Source: Symbiodinium natans (lineage: Eukaryota; Sar; Dinophyceae; Suessiales; Symbiodiniaceae). Taken from it: a stretch of 64,000 nucleotides of DNA. The translations under genes were made by a program, and so were the position numbers. A model generated the notes under the pieces. The model worked only from the letters and a program-made list of their open reading frames with translations, was not told the origin of the DNA and did not search any database. The stretch spans positions 537,501-601,500 of the forward strand of contig CAJNDS010002468.1 in the NCBI GenBank assembly GCA_905221605.1. The letters run 5' to 3'. Positions 1 to 9,975 of this stretch are shown one piece after another (position 1 is the first letter of the stretch; each line of letters begins with the position of its first letter).

Positions 1-1
1 A

Positions 2-55
2 GCCCTGAGCGAGGCCGAATCCCTGGTGGCGGCCGTGAACGGGCGCCTTGGTTGA
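2..55 (+). CDS. Exon-like island, 3' end of a frame (unrecognised)
   Basis: An open frame entering from the left edge reads ALSEAESLVAAVNGRLG and stops at TGA, immediately before TTTAGGG repeats. Alanine/glutamate-rich composition suggests a helix. Only 17 residues are visible, so no family can be named. It could be a terminal exon whose partner lies outside the window. Confidence 0.35.
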   Translation, partial: ALSEAESLVAAVNGRLG

Positions 56-59
56 GCTC

Positions 60-190
60 GTTAGGGCTTAGGGTTTAGGGTTTAGGGTTTCGAGTTTAGG
101 GTTCAGGGTTTAGGGTTTATTGTTATCCTAAACCCTGCCCAAGCCCTAAGCCCGAACCCCCAAACTTTATCCCTAGACCCCAAAACCCTC
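60..190. repeat. Head-to-head telomeric repeats (spacer between islands)
   Basis: About 60 bp of TTTAGGG-like repeats is followed, after a short tattgttat linker, by CCCTAAA-like repeats. The spacer is therefore a near palindrome that could fold into a hairpin in RNA. It separates the first two exon-like islands and is the simplest example of the arrangement seen along the window. Confidence 0.85.
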
Positions 191-199
191 TGCCCCCAG

Positions 200-291
200 G
201 AGCATGCTTAGCAATGGGCCGCCCTCCCAGCCTGTCCCGGACGTGGGCGACGTGGACGACGTGCTTGACGGCTCCAAAGGCCTCCCCCGCG
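200..291 (+). CDS. Exon-like island (acidic, unrecognised)
   Basis: A pyrimidine tract ending in CAG precedes a frame containing PVPDVGDVDDVLDGSKGL, and a GT follows at 292 where TTTAGGG repeats begin. Acidic, Val/Asp-rich sequence. CCCTAAA lies left and TTTAGGG right. No family recognised. Confidence 0.4.
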
Positions 292-296
292 GTCGT

Positions 297-520
297 TTAG
301 GGTTTAGGGCTCAGGGTTAGGGTTCAGGGTTCAGGGTTCAGGGTTCAGGGTTCAGGGTTTAGGGTTTAGGGTTTAGGGTTTAGGGTTTAGGGTTTAGGGT
401 TTAGGGTTTAGGGTTTAGGGTTTAGGGTTTAGGGTGTAGGGTTTAGGGTTTAGGGTTTAGGGGTTAGAGTTTAGGGCCGTGGGCGTTTAGGGTTTAGGGC
501 TCAGGGCTTGGGGATTTTGG
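297..520. repeat. Interstitial telomeric array (TTCAGGG then TTTAGGG)
   Basis: About 45 bp of TTCAGGG variants pass into about 115 bp of near-perfect TTTAGGG. The variants are clustered, as expected from local expansion of a mutated unit rather than random decay. Confidence 0.95.
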
Positions 521-668
521 CCCCAAGTATGAGGCCCATAAGTGTCCACGTGCCTTTATAGAACATACAGCTACGAAATACATGGAAACCGCTTGAAGGA
601 TTCATTTGCACACAAGCGGAACATGGACCCTTAGGGAGTAAGGTTGTGACCATTTTTATGTATGTCCT

Positions 669-805
669 ACTCGGAGGTTCAGGGTACTTAAAACCAAGCT
701 ATTAGTGTAGTCTTTACCCACCTAGGAGCCCCTCGAGTAACCTAGTAGGGTCATAAGGTGGTTATGAGTACAGTTGGGTTGCTAAGTACCATGAACCTCC
801 AAGTA
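669..805. mobile_element. Small palindromic element, family B copy 1
   Basis: The left end reads cggaggttcagggtactt and the right end is its reverse complement (aagtaccatgaacctccaag). The interior has no coding frame. Related copies occur at 20.4, 35.6, 36.8 and 55.7 kb. Terminal inverted repeats, about 140 bp length and no gene fit a non-autonomous MITE-like element. Confidence 0.6.
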
Positions 806-1050
806 AGCCCTGAGCCCCAAGCCCTAAACCCCAAACCCTAAAGCCCTTGTCGTGACATGCTACGAAGCTTCGTGTGTGGCGAAACACCTCTCACACTCAG
901 AAGGCTATACTCCCCTTCCTACTTGGAAGCCCTTTTGACTTTCTAAGTCTACTTGCTACCCCAAGCCCCAAACCCATAAGCCCTCAACCCTAAACCCTAA
1001 ACCCTAAACCCTGAACCCTAAACCCTCAAAAAGAACCCTCAAGAAGGAAA

Positions 1051-1110
1051 GGCGAGCAAGGGCCCCCTCAAGATCCTGAACCTCAGATTCAGGAGCTCCG
1101 CAGCCCTAGT
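1051..1110 (+). CDS. Exon-like island (Pro/Gln-rich)
   Basis: Between CCCTAAA and TTTAGGG repeats, an open frame reads GEQGPPQDPEPQIQELRSPS. Low complexity limits confidence; likely a disordered linker if coding. Confidence 0.3.
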
Positions 1111-1611
1111 TTAGGGCTTAGGGCTTAGGGTTTAGGGTTTAGGGTTTCGGGTTTGGGGTTTAGGCTTTAGGGTCTTTCGGGTTTAAGCTTTAGGGTTTAC
1201 AGTTTAGGGCTGAAAGGAGTCTGTAGGGTTCCATGGGCAGTTCTATCAGGGGTTTGTTTCCCTACTCCCTCCCTAGGAGGGGGGAGGGGGGGAACCTGGG
1301 GGGGGGGGTGGGCCCTAAACCCTAAACCCTAAACCCTAAGCCGTATAGAGGGGGGTAGTAGGGAAACCCATGATTCCAGCCTGGGACTTTCCTTCGACTC
1401 TCATAGGGTATAGGGCTTCACGGTCTTTGGGACCAACAACCTTACAATACCAGAGCCTCGGGGCAGCTAACCCCGAGCCCCCAAACCTCAACCCCAAGGC
1501 CATTTCAGGGTTCCAGAAGACAAGAAACCCTAAACTTCTAAACCCTAAGCCCTAAACCCCCTAGGCCCTATAAACCCTAAACCCTAAGCCCGAAGCCCTA
1601 ATTCCCTAAAG

Positions 1612-1673
1612 ATGCTGCACGGCGAGGCCCTGAAAACGGCGCCGATGAGCCTGGTCGGGGGCCTCGAGGGGTT
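1612..1673 (+). CDS. Exon-like island with ATG
   Basis: An ATG opens a frame MLHGEALKTAPMSLVGGLEG flanked left by CCCTAAA and right by TTTAGGG-like sequence. It might be a first exon or an internal one. No family recognised. Confidence 0.35.
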
Positions 1674-2635
1674 TGAGGGTTTAGGGCTTAGCGTTCCGGG
1701 TTCAGCGTTTAGGAGTTATGGGGGGGTGTGAGGCTTGTGAAGGAGCTGCGGTTCAGGGTTTAGAGCTCTTCGTGCTTAGGGTTTGTTTAGGGTAATTAGG
1801 GTTTCTTTTAGTAGAGCTTAATGTGTAAGGTGGGCCCTACACTCGAAGGAAGGTTTTGTGGCAGGCTTCGGGCTTGGCATTGTCGAGGAGCTGCTGTTGC
1901 GGCAGTTGCGGTTCATGGTGTTAGTCTCACCCTGTAGCCTAAATCCTAGACTCTGTCCCCCAGAATTTTGAGCCCTAAACCCTAAGCCTTAAACCCGAAA
2001 CCCTAAACCGGCTGGGGGGTCGGCAAGGTGAATAAGCGAGGGGGTGTGTGGGGCCATGTTGGGCCCACCCCTGGACCACCAACTCTAATTCGACGCCGCA
2101 ATCCCTAAGCCCCAAGCCCTAAAAATCTCTGCCCGGCATGGAGAAGATCAAAGCAATATCAAAGCCTCTGCAAATTTGCTACGAGAGCCGAACTCGTGAC
2201 TGAGTCCATGAAGAAAGAGGGAAGGTCTTCGGATTAATGATGGCCACAAATGTGAGCTTCTACCTGACCAACCACCACACTGCGTCAATTCGGCCGTGGG
2301 CCAGCCACTCGTCGAAGTACCTTACAGAAGCCTTCTCTATTGCCCCCTCTTTAACCTTTTCTGGGGCAATATCGTCCACTTATAATCCCAAAGGTTACTA
2401 CGAGAGGCGGTCTGAGGTTTCTAGTCTCCTTCCTGGACGAATACAAAGCTATGGATTCGCTCTTCTAGCAAATTCCTTAAGCCCCAGAATCCCTAACCCC
2501 CAACCTTTCAAAAACCCTAAATCTTGAAAATTGCTAGATCCTAAAAACTTAAACCCCCTAAGCCCAAAAATCCCCCTTAGCCACTACATCCCCAAACCCT
2601 GAACCCTCAACCCCAAAATCCCGGCCCCCCTGCAG

Positions 2636-2707
2636 GTGGCTATCCGGATGCCGCGTTGTCGGCAGCAGCCAGCCTTAGGAGCGGCGTGCGTGCACGTCTT
2701 TGCATTG
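2636..2707 (+). CDS. Exon-like island after CAG acceptor
   Basis: A C-rich tract ending TGCAG at 2635 precedes the frame GYPDAALSAAASLRSGVRAR, which runs into TTTAGGG. Alanine-rich helix. No family recognised. Confidence 0.4.
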
Positions 2708-3043
2708 GGTTTAGGGTTTAGGGTTGAGGGTTTAGGGCTTAGGGCTCAGGGTAAGCCCTGTTAATCCTGAACCCTATAGAAGCCTTTTCAACCTTTGCCA
2801 ACCTTTTCAACCCTAAAACCCTAAAACCTAAGCACAACCGAAACCCTAAACCCCCAAAGCCTAAAAAATCTACGTTTTCCCTTTCCCAAAGAAGCATGGT
2901 CTGTGTTTTTAGTCCGCGCGATTCCCCCCGCCAAGCCCTATAAACTTCAAACCCTAAACTTTACAAACCCGAAACCCTAAACCCCCAAACCCCAAACCCC
3001 AGATCCTAAACCTAAGCCCCAAACCCTAAACCCCAGAAACCCC

Positions 3044-3410
3044 AGAAACCCCAGAAACCCTAGAAACCCTAGAAACCCTAGAAACCCTAGAAACCCTAGA
3101 AACCCTAGAAGCCCTAGAAACCATAGGAAACCCTAGAAACCCTAGAAACCCTAAGAAACCCTAGAAACCCTAAGAAACCCTAAGAAAGCCTAGAAACCCT
3201 AAGAAACCCTAGAAACCCTAGAAACCCTAGAAACCCTAAAAGCCCTAGACACCCTAGAAACCCTAGGAAACCCTAGAAACCCTAGAAACCCTAGAAACCC
3301 TAAGAAACCCTAGAAACCCTAGAAACCCTCGAAACCCTAGAAAAAACCCTAGAAACCCTAGAAACCCTCGAAACCCTAGAAAAAACTCAGAAACCCTAGA
3401 AACCCCAAAT
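3044..3410. repeat. CCCTAGAAA variant telomere-like array
   Basis: About 40 tandem copies of a 9-mer, CCCTAGAAA (TTTCTAGGG on the other strand), with occasional extra A or AA. It abuts ordinary CCCTAAA repeats. It looks like expansion of a telomeric unit that gained two bases. Confidence 0.9.
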
Positions 3411-3433
3411 CCCAAACCCCCCCAAAAAAAACG

Positions 3434-3533
3434 AAACGTCCGGAAGCTCTGGCGAGGCGTGCGGCGGGAGCCGGCTTCTTCGACCCTGGCTTCTTAGAAC
3501 TGCTCCAAGAGGCGCCAGTCAAAGGGTTTAGGG
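3434..3533 (+). CDS. Exon-like island (PEALARR...FLELLQEAPVK)
   Basis: A 33-codon open frame contains KRPEALARRAAGAGF then FLELLQEAPVK, and meets TTTAGGG repeats directly. Amphipathic helical composition and balanced codon use make this one of the better coding calls. No family recognised. Confidence 0.45.
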
Positions 3534-3770
3534 GGTTTGGGGTTTAGGGTTGCTTGTGTAGGGTTTAGGGTTTGGGGTTTAGGGTTTGGGGTTTGGGGTT
3601 TGGGGTGTGGGGTTTGGGGTTTGGGGTTTAGGGTTTGGGGTTTCGGGTTTAGGGTTTCAGGTTCAGCGTTCAGGGTTTAGGGTTTAGGGTTTAGGGTTTA
3701 GGGTTTGGGTTCTATCGGGTTTTGGGATTAGGGTTTAGGGTTTTGGGGTTTGGGGTTTAGTGTCTTTCCC
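3525..3770. repeat. Degenerate TTTAGGG / TTTGGGG array
   Basis: Mixed TTTAGGG and TTTGGGG units with scattered substitutions. Two exon-like islands flank it. Confidence 0.85.
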
Positions 3771-3812
3771 TGGCGGGCTCCCACCCCCTGCTCTTCCCAC
3801 TCCGCTACCCAG

Positions 3813-3863
3813 GCGCGGCATAACGTCGTGGACGAGGAGAACAAGGCCTTGCCTAGAATGTCG
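3813..3863 (+). CDS. Exon-like island (short)
   Basis: The sequence ctctgctaccc-type pyrimidine tract ends in CAG at 3812, followed by ARHNVVDEENKALPRM. G-strand repeats lie on both sides. Short but with a good acceptor. Confidence 0.35.
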
Positions 3864-4350
3864 GGTTTCGGGCGGTTTTGGGCTTTAGGGTATTTAGGGC
3901 TTCAGGGTTTGGGCTTTTGTGGGCTCTTAGTCCCCAAACCCTAGACGCCGAAACCATTTGTTTTAAACCCTATTAGATCTGAAACTCTTAGCCCTAAACT
4001 CTATAAACTGTAAAAGAAAAACGTTATGCTGCTTTTTCAACTCACAGGGTATGCGGCGGCAACGAAGAGGGGCTTCGGGGTTTAAGGGTTGACGTTTAGC
4101 CTTTACCTGGTAGCCCCTGAACCCGAAGGTTTACGATCCTCTTGGGGTGCGAAGTTGTCGGCTTTGTGTTTGAATTTGTACGGGGGCTGACAGCCATTCA
4201 GCCAAAGGCCACATCTCAGGATTTTGGGTCTGGGGTTTAGCGTTTAGGGTGTGTAGTGTGCAGACTAATAAGTTTTAGAGTGTATTCGGTGCTTAGGCAC
4301 CCTAAACGCTGTGCAGCCCATGGGCCATAGACCTGAACCCTGGACCCTGT

Positions 4351-4828
4351 ATGCCTGCCTTAATGGGGCCAGGCTTTACGGTCACGGATCGTCTTGCGAG
4401 ACTCAAAAAGGAACGGCAACAGCTCGCAGCTTGGAAGCATGAGGCAGCGAAGCAAGTCAAAGAGAGAAAAGATCACAGAGGGTGCATTTGTAGTACTGTT
4501 CTGGAATTAGGTACCCCAAAGCCCTATTTAGTATGGTTTTTGGGTACCTAATTCCATAATGGTACTACAGATGGACCCTCTGGGGATTGAGCAAGCTCCG
4601 AAAGACCGGCTCCCGATTGTGTTTGAAGAGGACGTGCAGCGTTGCATCCAGATCAAAGCGGCCCGTGCAAAGGCGGCACAGACCAAGATGCGCTTCCAAA
4701 GGAAGCTTGGACTGCCTGAGCTGTTTGCACTTGCCTCCTCCATGATGCGAAAAAGTTCATAGTGGATCTTGAGGTGCTTGCGCTACCAGCGCCGAGCAGC
4801 GTCCGCGCTGCAGTGGATCGCCTGTAGT
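4351..4828 (+). pseudogene. Coding region interrupted by a palindromic element; frame broken near 3' end
   Basis: The first frame (4351-4481) is charged and helical (DRLARLKKERQQLAAWKHEA). A 107-bp inverted-repeat element sits at 4476-4582. Coding resumes with GIEQAPKDRLPIVFEEDVQ and RFQRKLGLPELFALAS. Near 4752 (a run of five A) the frame appears to slip by one base, after which a second frame reads KKFIVDLEVLALPAP to a TAG at 4826. Without the element and slip this would be about 130 residues, probably coiled coil at the N end. No family recognised. It may be a decayed copy, an exon pair with an element-derived intron, or carry a homopolymer error. Confidence 0.45.
4476..4582. mobile_element. 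Palindromic element (family G) inside coding sequence
   Basis: The ends are inverted repeats of about 42 bp: cagagggtgcatttgtagta on the left matches the reverse complement of the right end with a few differences, and the inner part reads tggaattaggtaccc on both arms. It contains a GT near its left end (4482) and ends in ctacag at 4570, a canonical 3' splice-site sequence, so it could be removed as an intron. Confidence 0.7.
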
Positions 4829-5022
4829 TTGTGTTTTGAGACTCTAAACCCTGAACCCCAAACCCTAAACCTCTGGTGATTCAACCCCGCCCCTCCCCCC
4901 CCACCCCCCTTATAGCCCTGTAGTCTCTGGGGGTCAGGGTTTAGGGTTTTAGGGCTTAGGGTTTGGGGTTTAGGGTTTAGGGTTTAGGGTTTAGGGTTTA
5001 GGGTTTAGGGTTGTCCTGACGT

Positions 5023-5130
5023 GGAGAGGCGACGGCCCGTCTGAAGCTCGAAGCTGCGCTGGATGAGACGTCGCCGCGGTACGTCAGGCGGGTTGCCAGC
5101 AGCTGCCTCTAGAAGCGCCTTAGGGTTTAG
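5023..5130 (+). CDS. Exon-like island (RLKLEAALDETSPRYVRR)
   Basis: The frame contains RLKLEAALDETSPRYVRR. A TAG occurs at 5110, but the frame beyond reads KRL. Similar pieces, RPRYIERLQKRL at 12.8 kb and HKRLEAALDFPG at 16.1 kb, suggest diverged paralogous exons. Function unknown. Confidence 0.4.
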
Positions 5131-5205
5131 GGTTTAGGGTTTAGGGCTTAGGGCTTAGGGTTTAGCGTTAAGGGTTTAGGGTTTAGGGTTCAGGGAAGAG
5201 GTGGG
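5121..5205. repeat. TTTAGGG array
   Basis: Uninterrupted TTTAGGG with minor variants on the right side of an exon-like island. Confidence 0.9.
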
Positions 5206-5507
5206 GTCCTAGATCTGCCACCCAAGACCCCAAACCCAAGATACTTACCGTGCCCTGTTTGCCACCAGCAAGTTAAGGGGGGCCAGAGTAGGCCCCTTTT
5301 TCCATTTTTTTAGGTCTGGGGCTCCTTAAACCCGAAACCCCAAACCCCAAACCCTAAACCCTAAACCCTAAACCCTAAACCTAAACCCTAAGCCCTAACC
5401 CTAAACCCTAAACCCTCGGTTGAAAGGGCTTCAGATGCTGTAGGGTTCACTGGGGGCTTCAGTTGCTGTGTCGGTGAGGTTGCGACTCCAGGGCTCCGAA
5501 TAATTCA

Positions 5508-5720
5508 GGGTTTGGGGTTTAGGGTTTAGGGTTTAGGGCTAGGGTTTAGGGCTTCTGGGGTTTCGCTGGGCCCATCTCCACATAGGGTTTAGGGTTTAGG
5601 GTGGTTTAGGATGTAAGATGTAATTAGGGCTAGGGTTCAGGGTTTGGGGTGTGGGGTTTAGGGTTTAGGGTTTAGGGCTAGGGTTTAGGGTTTCTAGGGT
5701 TTCTAGGATTTCGCTGGCAG
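5508..5720. repeat. Degenerate TTTAGGG array with duplicated local words
   Basis: TTTAGGG blocks are interleaved with repeats of the word tttcgctgg (near 5569 and 5709), indicating local duplication together with the array. The right end forms a cag acceptor for the next island. Confidence 0.8.
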
Positions 5721-5790
5721 GTCTGGGGTGGCTTTGAAGGAGCTCCTACAGGAGGCCAAGGCGGCATCGGCCCCGCGGACAGCGCTCTGG
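5721..5790 (+). CDS. Exon-like island (VALKELLQEAKAASAPRTAL)
   Basis: Begins after a CAG at 5720. The frame reads VALKELLQEAKAASAPRTAL. It resembles LKELQEAYEEAVAAG at 16.5 kb. Helical. T-rich degenerate repeat follows. Confidence 0.4.
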
Positions 5791-6180
5791 TTTTTTGTTT
5801 CTTAATAGGGTTTTTGGGTTTTTTTTTTTGAGGGTTTTTAGGCTTTTAAGTTTGTTTCGGTGTTTTGGGGTTCTTTTAGGGCTTGGAGGGTGATAGGTTC
5901 TTTTCAGGGTTTTTAGGGCTTTGGGCATTCTTTTGAGGGGGTTTTAGGATTTATTTCAGGTCTTTGGGTGGTTCTTTTGAAGGGTTTTTGGGTATTCTTT
6001 ATCAGTCTGTTTTGTGGTTTTTGGGGGGGTTCTTTGCGCTTTAGGTTTTTTAGGGTTTTTGGATGTTCGGGTTTAGGGTTTTAACATAACCTTGTGTAGG
6101 AAGGCCCAAAAATCCTAGAGTGAGAGTGCTCGGAACCCCCTCGCACCCCCTCCACCCATGCCAGAGGGGCGTCCTGTTGC
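5791..6180. other. T/G-rich degenerate stretch without a convincing gene
   Basis: Runs of ggtttttgggg and tttagggttt variants, probably old decayed telomeric arrays. A short lysine-rich frame on the minus strand is just the complement of these repeats. I see no supported gene. Confidence 0.6.
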
Positions 6181-6318
6181 TCGCAACCCTAAACCCTAAA
6201 CCCGAAACCCAAAACCCAAAACCCTAAACCCTAAACCCTAAAACCCTAAACCCTAAACCCTAAACCCTAAACCCTAAACTCCACCCACTCCCGCTGCAGT
6301 CCTGAGCCATTCTCTCAG

Positions 6319-6398
6319 GTAGATGGGCCTGTTCTGAAACGCGGCGAGATACGGCTTGCGGTCCTGGAAGGGCAGGCGCCCTGGCCCATGGGCTGTTG
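6319..6398 (+). CDS. Exon-like island (VDGPVLKRGEIRLAVLEG)
   Basis: A C/T-rich tract ends in tctctcag at 6318, a good acceptor. The frame reads VDGPVLKRGEIRLAVLEG and continues to TTTTAGGG repeats. CCCTAAA left, G-strand right. No family recognised. Confidence 0.45.
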
Positions 6399-6570
6399 CT
6401 TAGGGTTTTAGGGTTTTAGGGTTTTAGGGTTTTGGGGTTTTAGGGTTTTAGGGTTTTAGGGTTTTAGGGTTTTAGGGTTTTAGGGTTTTAGGGTTTTAGG
6501 GTTTTAGGGTTTTAGGGTTTTAGGGTTTTAGGGTTTTTAGGGTTTTAGGGTTTTAGGGTTTTAGGGTTTG
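6398..6570. repeat. TTTTAGGG (octamer) array
   Basis: About 20 nearly perfect copies of TTTTAGGG, the octamer known as the Chlamydomonas-type telomeric unit, in a window otherwise dominated by the heptamer. Confidence 0.95.
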
Positions 6571-7344
6571 GACAGGCACCGTGCGCTGTGGGCTTTGCAG
6601 GTTTTGGGGCCTTATAGGGGGGCTTTATAAGAGGGGGGCTTAGGGCTTAACAGGGGTTTCAGGTGTGGGGGTTGAGGGTTTAGGGATTTGAGGGCCTTAG
6701 GGTCTACATACTATCAGACGTTATACTGGACTCGGGCTTTGGGGTTTAGGTTGAGGATAAGCAGCACAAGAAAACCCTCTATAACCCCCCACCCAACCCA
6801 CCTCTGCGTATGCCTAAACCCTAAACCCTAAACCCTAACCCTAAACCCTAAACCCTTGAATCGTATGCGCGTTGGAACTCTGGCTTCTGTTGCGAAGTGC
6901 TTTGCTTCAAGCAAGGTGTCGTTCCTTGAGATGTTCAGGATATTTGTCCGCTCTCTCAATTGCAATCCCTTTTGGGGGGAACTGCCCTGAGCACAGGGTT
7001 CAGGGTTAAGGGTTGAGGGTAGCACAACAGAGGACCCGGGTCTGAGTTGCTTGTCTTCCTCCGGAGTTTTACAATCTGAAAGTTCGAGCTTTCGGTTCTT
7101 TGGATTTCGGGGAAGAAACGAAGCCCTGAACCCGGAACCCCGGCAAAAATAGAGCCTATGTGAGAAAAAGCGCATCATTAAATCATAAGGAAAGTTTAGG
7201 GTTTAGGGCTTTTGGTCAATCTGACCCCCTGAGGGGTGCCTTTGTGGCATGTTACACACGACAGGCCGCCGCCAGGTGGATGCTCTTCACATCCTTTGTG
7301 AGGCAGGTTTGTTTGGGTGTGTGTGTGTGTGTGTGTGCGTGTAT

Positions 7345-7430
7345 ACCTGTACCCTAAACCCTATAAACCCTAAACCCTAAACCCTAAACCCTAAACCCCA
7401 AACCCTAAACCCTAAACCCTAAACCAAGCC
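7345..7430. repeat. CCCTAAA array preceded by a GT microsatellite
   Basis: A (GT)n tract at about 7314-7340 is followed by CCCTAAA repeats. No convincing coding frame spans the junction. Confidence 0.9.
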
Positions 7431-7879
7431 CTGATGACGGGGATCTTTAGAAGCCTGAAATGAGGGGATTTTCGGGTTGAAGCTGCCGGGCTTTAGTGCC
7501 TTTTTGGGTTCCCTTACAAAAGTCATCAACTCCAACAAGGGCACCCACACTAGATTATTGTGGTATACCAAGTATGAAGCCTCCTGTAGGTTCGTGGGGA
7601 TTTCGATCTAGTGAAGGACGTTTTTTTTCTTCTTTTAGGGTGGGAGGGGGGGGAAGATTCAAGGCTTACCCGGAAAGACTTTGTGTGTTTTGTGTGGTCG
7701 TGGGGCTACGTAGCCCTAAACCCTAAACCCTAAACACCCTAAACCCTAAACCCTGGGGTGCTACGGCAAGCCTGTGCCCCAAGAAGCACCGACGAGGCTG
7801 CAGAAGGGTACCCTCGCCATGTGCGTCGCTGGTCCATCTGACATGAAGTCACGGGGCCCCAATTGCAGAGTTGGCGATT

Positions 7880-7975
7880 ATATACATATAAAGTGATATA
7901 GCAAGTATCATATTTTATTATATATTTATCTGGTATGTATATGTACTATATATATACATATATATATATATATAT
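7880..7975. repeat. TA-rich microsatellite at left side of large element
   Basis: AT-rich DNA ending in a (TA)n run, directly outside a C-run and inverted-repeat end. A matching TA run lies at 10209-10265 outside the opposite end, so the two probably belong to one element. Confidence 0.7.
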
Positions 7976-8119
7976 GGTACCCCCCCCCCCCCCAGTGACC
8001 TACCCTTTTTCGCCTTGTCTCAAGTCACCCAGCTGCACGGCAAGCAAACTCGGTGTGCAATATAGCGTATTTCCTAGGGCGTAGACTAAAATACAACTAA
8101 AATCGCATACACGGGACAG

Positions 8120-8329
8120 TAGAAAAAACCAAAAATGCCAAAACCAAAAAAACCAAAAAACCAAAACCAAAAAAACCAAAAAAACCAAAACTAAAAAAAA
8201 AACCAACAAAAAACAAAAAAAACATTTTCCGGACTCTCAGGAATCCCTGTGAGGCTTCTCCAAGAGTCCCGAAAATTGTTTTTTTTTGGTATTTTTGTTG
8301 TTTTGGTTTTTGGTGTTTTTGGTTTTTTT

Positions 8330-8385
<56 letters not shown>

Positions 8386-8495
8386 TGTTTTTGGTTTTTT
8401 TGGTTTTGGTTTTTTTTGTTTTTTTGGTTTTGGTATTTTTGGTTTTTTTGGTTTTGGTGTTTTTGGTTTTTTGGTTTATTTGGGCTTTTTGGTTC
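8120..8495. repeat. Fold-back of A4-7CC / GGT4-7 arms with poly-T run
   Basis: The left arm (8120-8222) is made of aaaaccaaaaaaacc units and the right arm (8281-8490) of the inverse. The 55-bp centre is itself inverted (ttttccggactct against agagtcccgaaaa). The right arm contains about 50 T in a row at 8333-8384. Lysine- or phenylalanine-rich frames here are artefacts of the repeat. Confidence 0.8.
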
Positions 8496-8547
8496 GCCTT
8501 CACGGTCACGAGGCAACAACTACGCATTTTTAAGTGTGCTTATGCTA

Positions 8548-9230
8548 ATTGTGCTTTTCAGAAATAGTATACAAGTGGTCTTTCTAGTGCTTCAGAACTA
8601 TTTGTTTCGTTATTATGTAAGTAGAGCCGCTAGTGTTTTGTGCATCTTTTGGTTGTATGTAGTAGACCTTATTCAGCCATTACTTGGTGCTCTGGTAGCT
8701 CAATTCGCATGGACAATATTTGCCTGGTAAATGCGATTAATTATCTAGAAGCAGCATTTGCAATACTTGTCTTGAGAAAAAGCATTTATTGCTTAGAATT
8801 GTTTGCTTAAAAAGTGACTCCTACTCGTCCAGGAATACCCCAAAACCCTATAATCCAAACTTTACCAGAGATTCTCCTGAAAAGCTTGCGCTTTTGGATG
8901 TTTTTATGTATTTGTGAATTTGCTTGTGTATGGCCTTCACTAAGTACTTTTCTAGGATTCTTGTGCATTTTTTAAGCCTGATTGTGCAAGTTGCGTTTTT
9001 CAAGCATGGTATATATGTTGTCTTTATTGAATACTTCAGACATCTTTGTTTCATCGTTATGTAAGTAGAACCGCTTCTATTTCCATCATTGTGCATTTTT
9101 AAGCTTGCTCATGCAAATTGTGCTTTTCAGACATAGTATATAAGTGGTCTTTAGTGAATACTTCAGCAATCTTTGTCTCATTGTTATGTAGGTAGAACCG
9201 TTTCCATTTCCGCAAGTGTTTATTTCGTAT
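8548..9230. repeat. Diverged tandem module, three copies
   Basis: The words gcttttcagaaatagtata, caagtggtcttt and gtaagtagaaccg recur near 8551, 8993 and 9120 with spacing of about 440 and 127 bp. The copies are diverged and AT-rich and show no conserved frame. Confidence 0.6.
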
Positions 9231-9975
9231 TTGGTTGAGTATGGTCCTTTAAATAGTATTCACTTGAGTCAAATTGGGCTATTTGCTTAAGAATTCCTCT
9301 AGTAGTTAAATTCGCATAGAATGAATACTTCAAAAAATTGTTTCATGAATATGTAAACATAAGGTGTTTCATTTGACTTTGCAGATAGTACTTCAATAAT
9401 ACTTTGCCTGGCATAAACACAACTGTTTCAATGCATTAGTTGCTCAACAAAGCACTATTTGCCCTTTAAACCACACTTTGCCATACTTTGGTTGAATATG
9501 GTGCTTCTTTCGTATTTTGGTTGAGTATGGTCCTTTAAATGGTATTCACTTGAGTCAAATTGGGCTATTTGCTTAATAATTACTCTAGTAGCTAAATTCG
9601 CATAAAATGATTATTTCAAAAATAAAAACGATTCATGAATATGTAAACAAGGTATTTCAGTGGACTTTTCAGAGAGCATACTTTGCCTAGTACAAACACA
9701 ATTGTATAAATACAGTATTTGCACTTTAAACGCACACTTTGCCATTTTTTGGTTGAGAATGGTGTTTATTTCGTATCCTGGTTGAGTATGCTCCTTTAAA
9801 TAGTATTCACTTGAGTCAAATTGGGCTCTTTGCTTAATAATTACTCTAGTAGCTAAATTCGCATAGAACCAAGAAAAATGTTTCACTATTTGATTAATAC
9901 TTTGCCTCGTACAAACACAATTGTATAAATAAATTCGTTGCTCAACAAAACATTACTTGCCCTTGAAACGCACAA
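9222..9975. repeat. Diverged tandem module, about 287 and 261 bp period
   Basis: ttgagtatggtcctttaaat begins copies at 9234, 9521 and 9782. Each continues through cacttgagtcaaattgggct to aaattcgcata. No shared reading frame; noncoding satellite-like interior of the element. Confidence 0.75.

Noticed and set aside
1-520. Chromosome end
   Set aside because: Arrays in both orientations and unique islands continue throughout; nothing marks either window edge as a true telomere.
7759-7896. Frame with LQKGTLAMCVAGPSDMKS and CRVGDYIHIK, recalling the start of FKBP-type isomerases
   Set aside because: The GDYIHIK part is encoded by the TA-rich border of the neighbouring element and stops at once; too little remains to support the family.
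8097-8567. Lysine-rich and phenylalanine-rich frames
   Set aside because: Products of A/C and T/G low-complexity arms and homopolymers.
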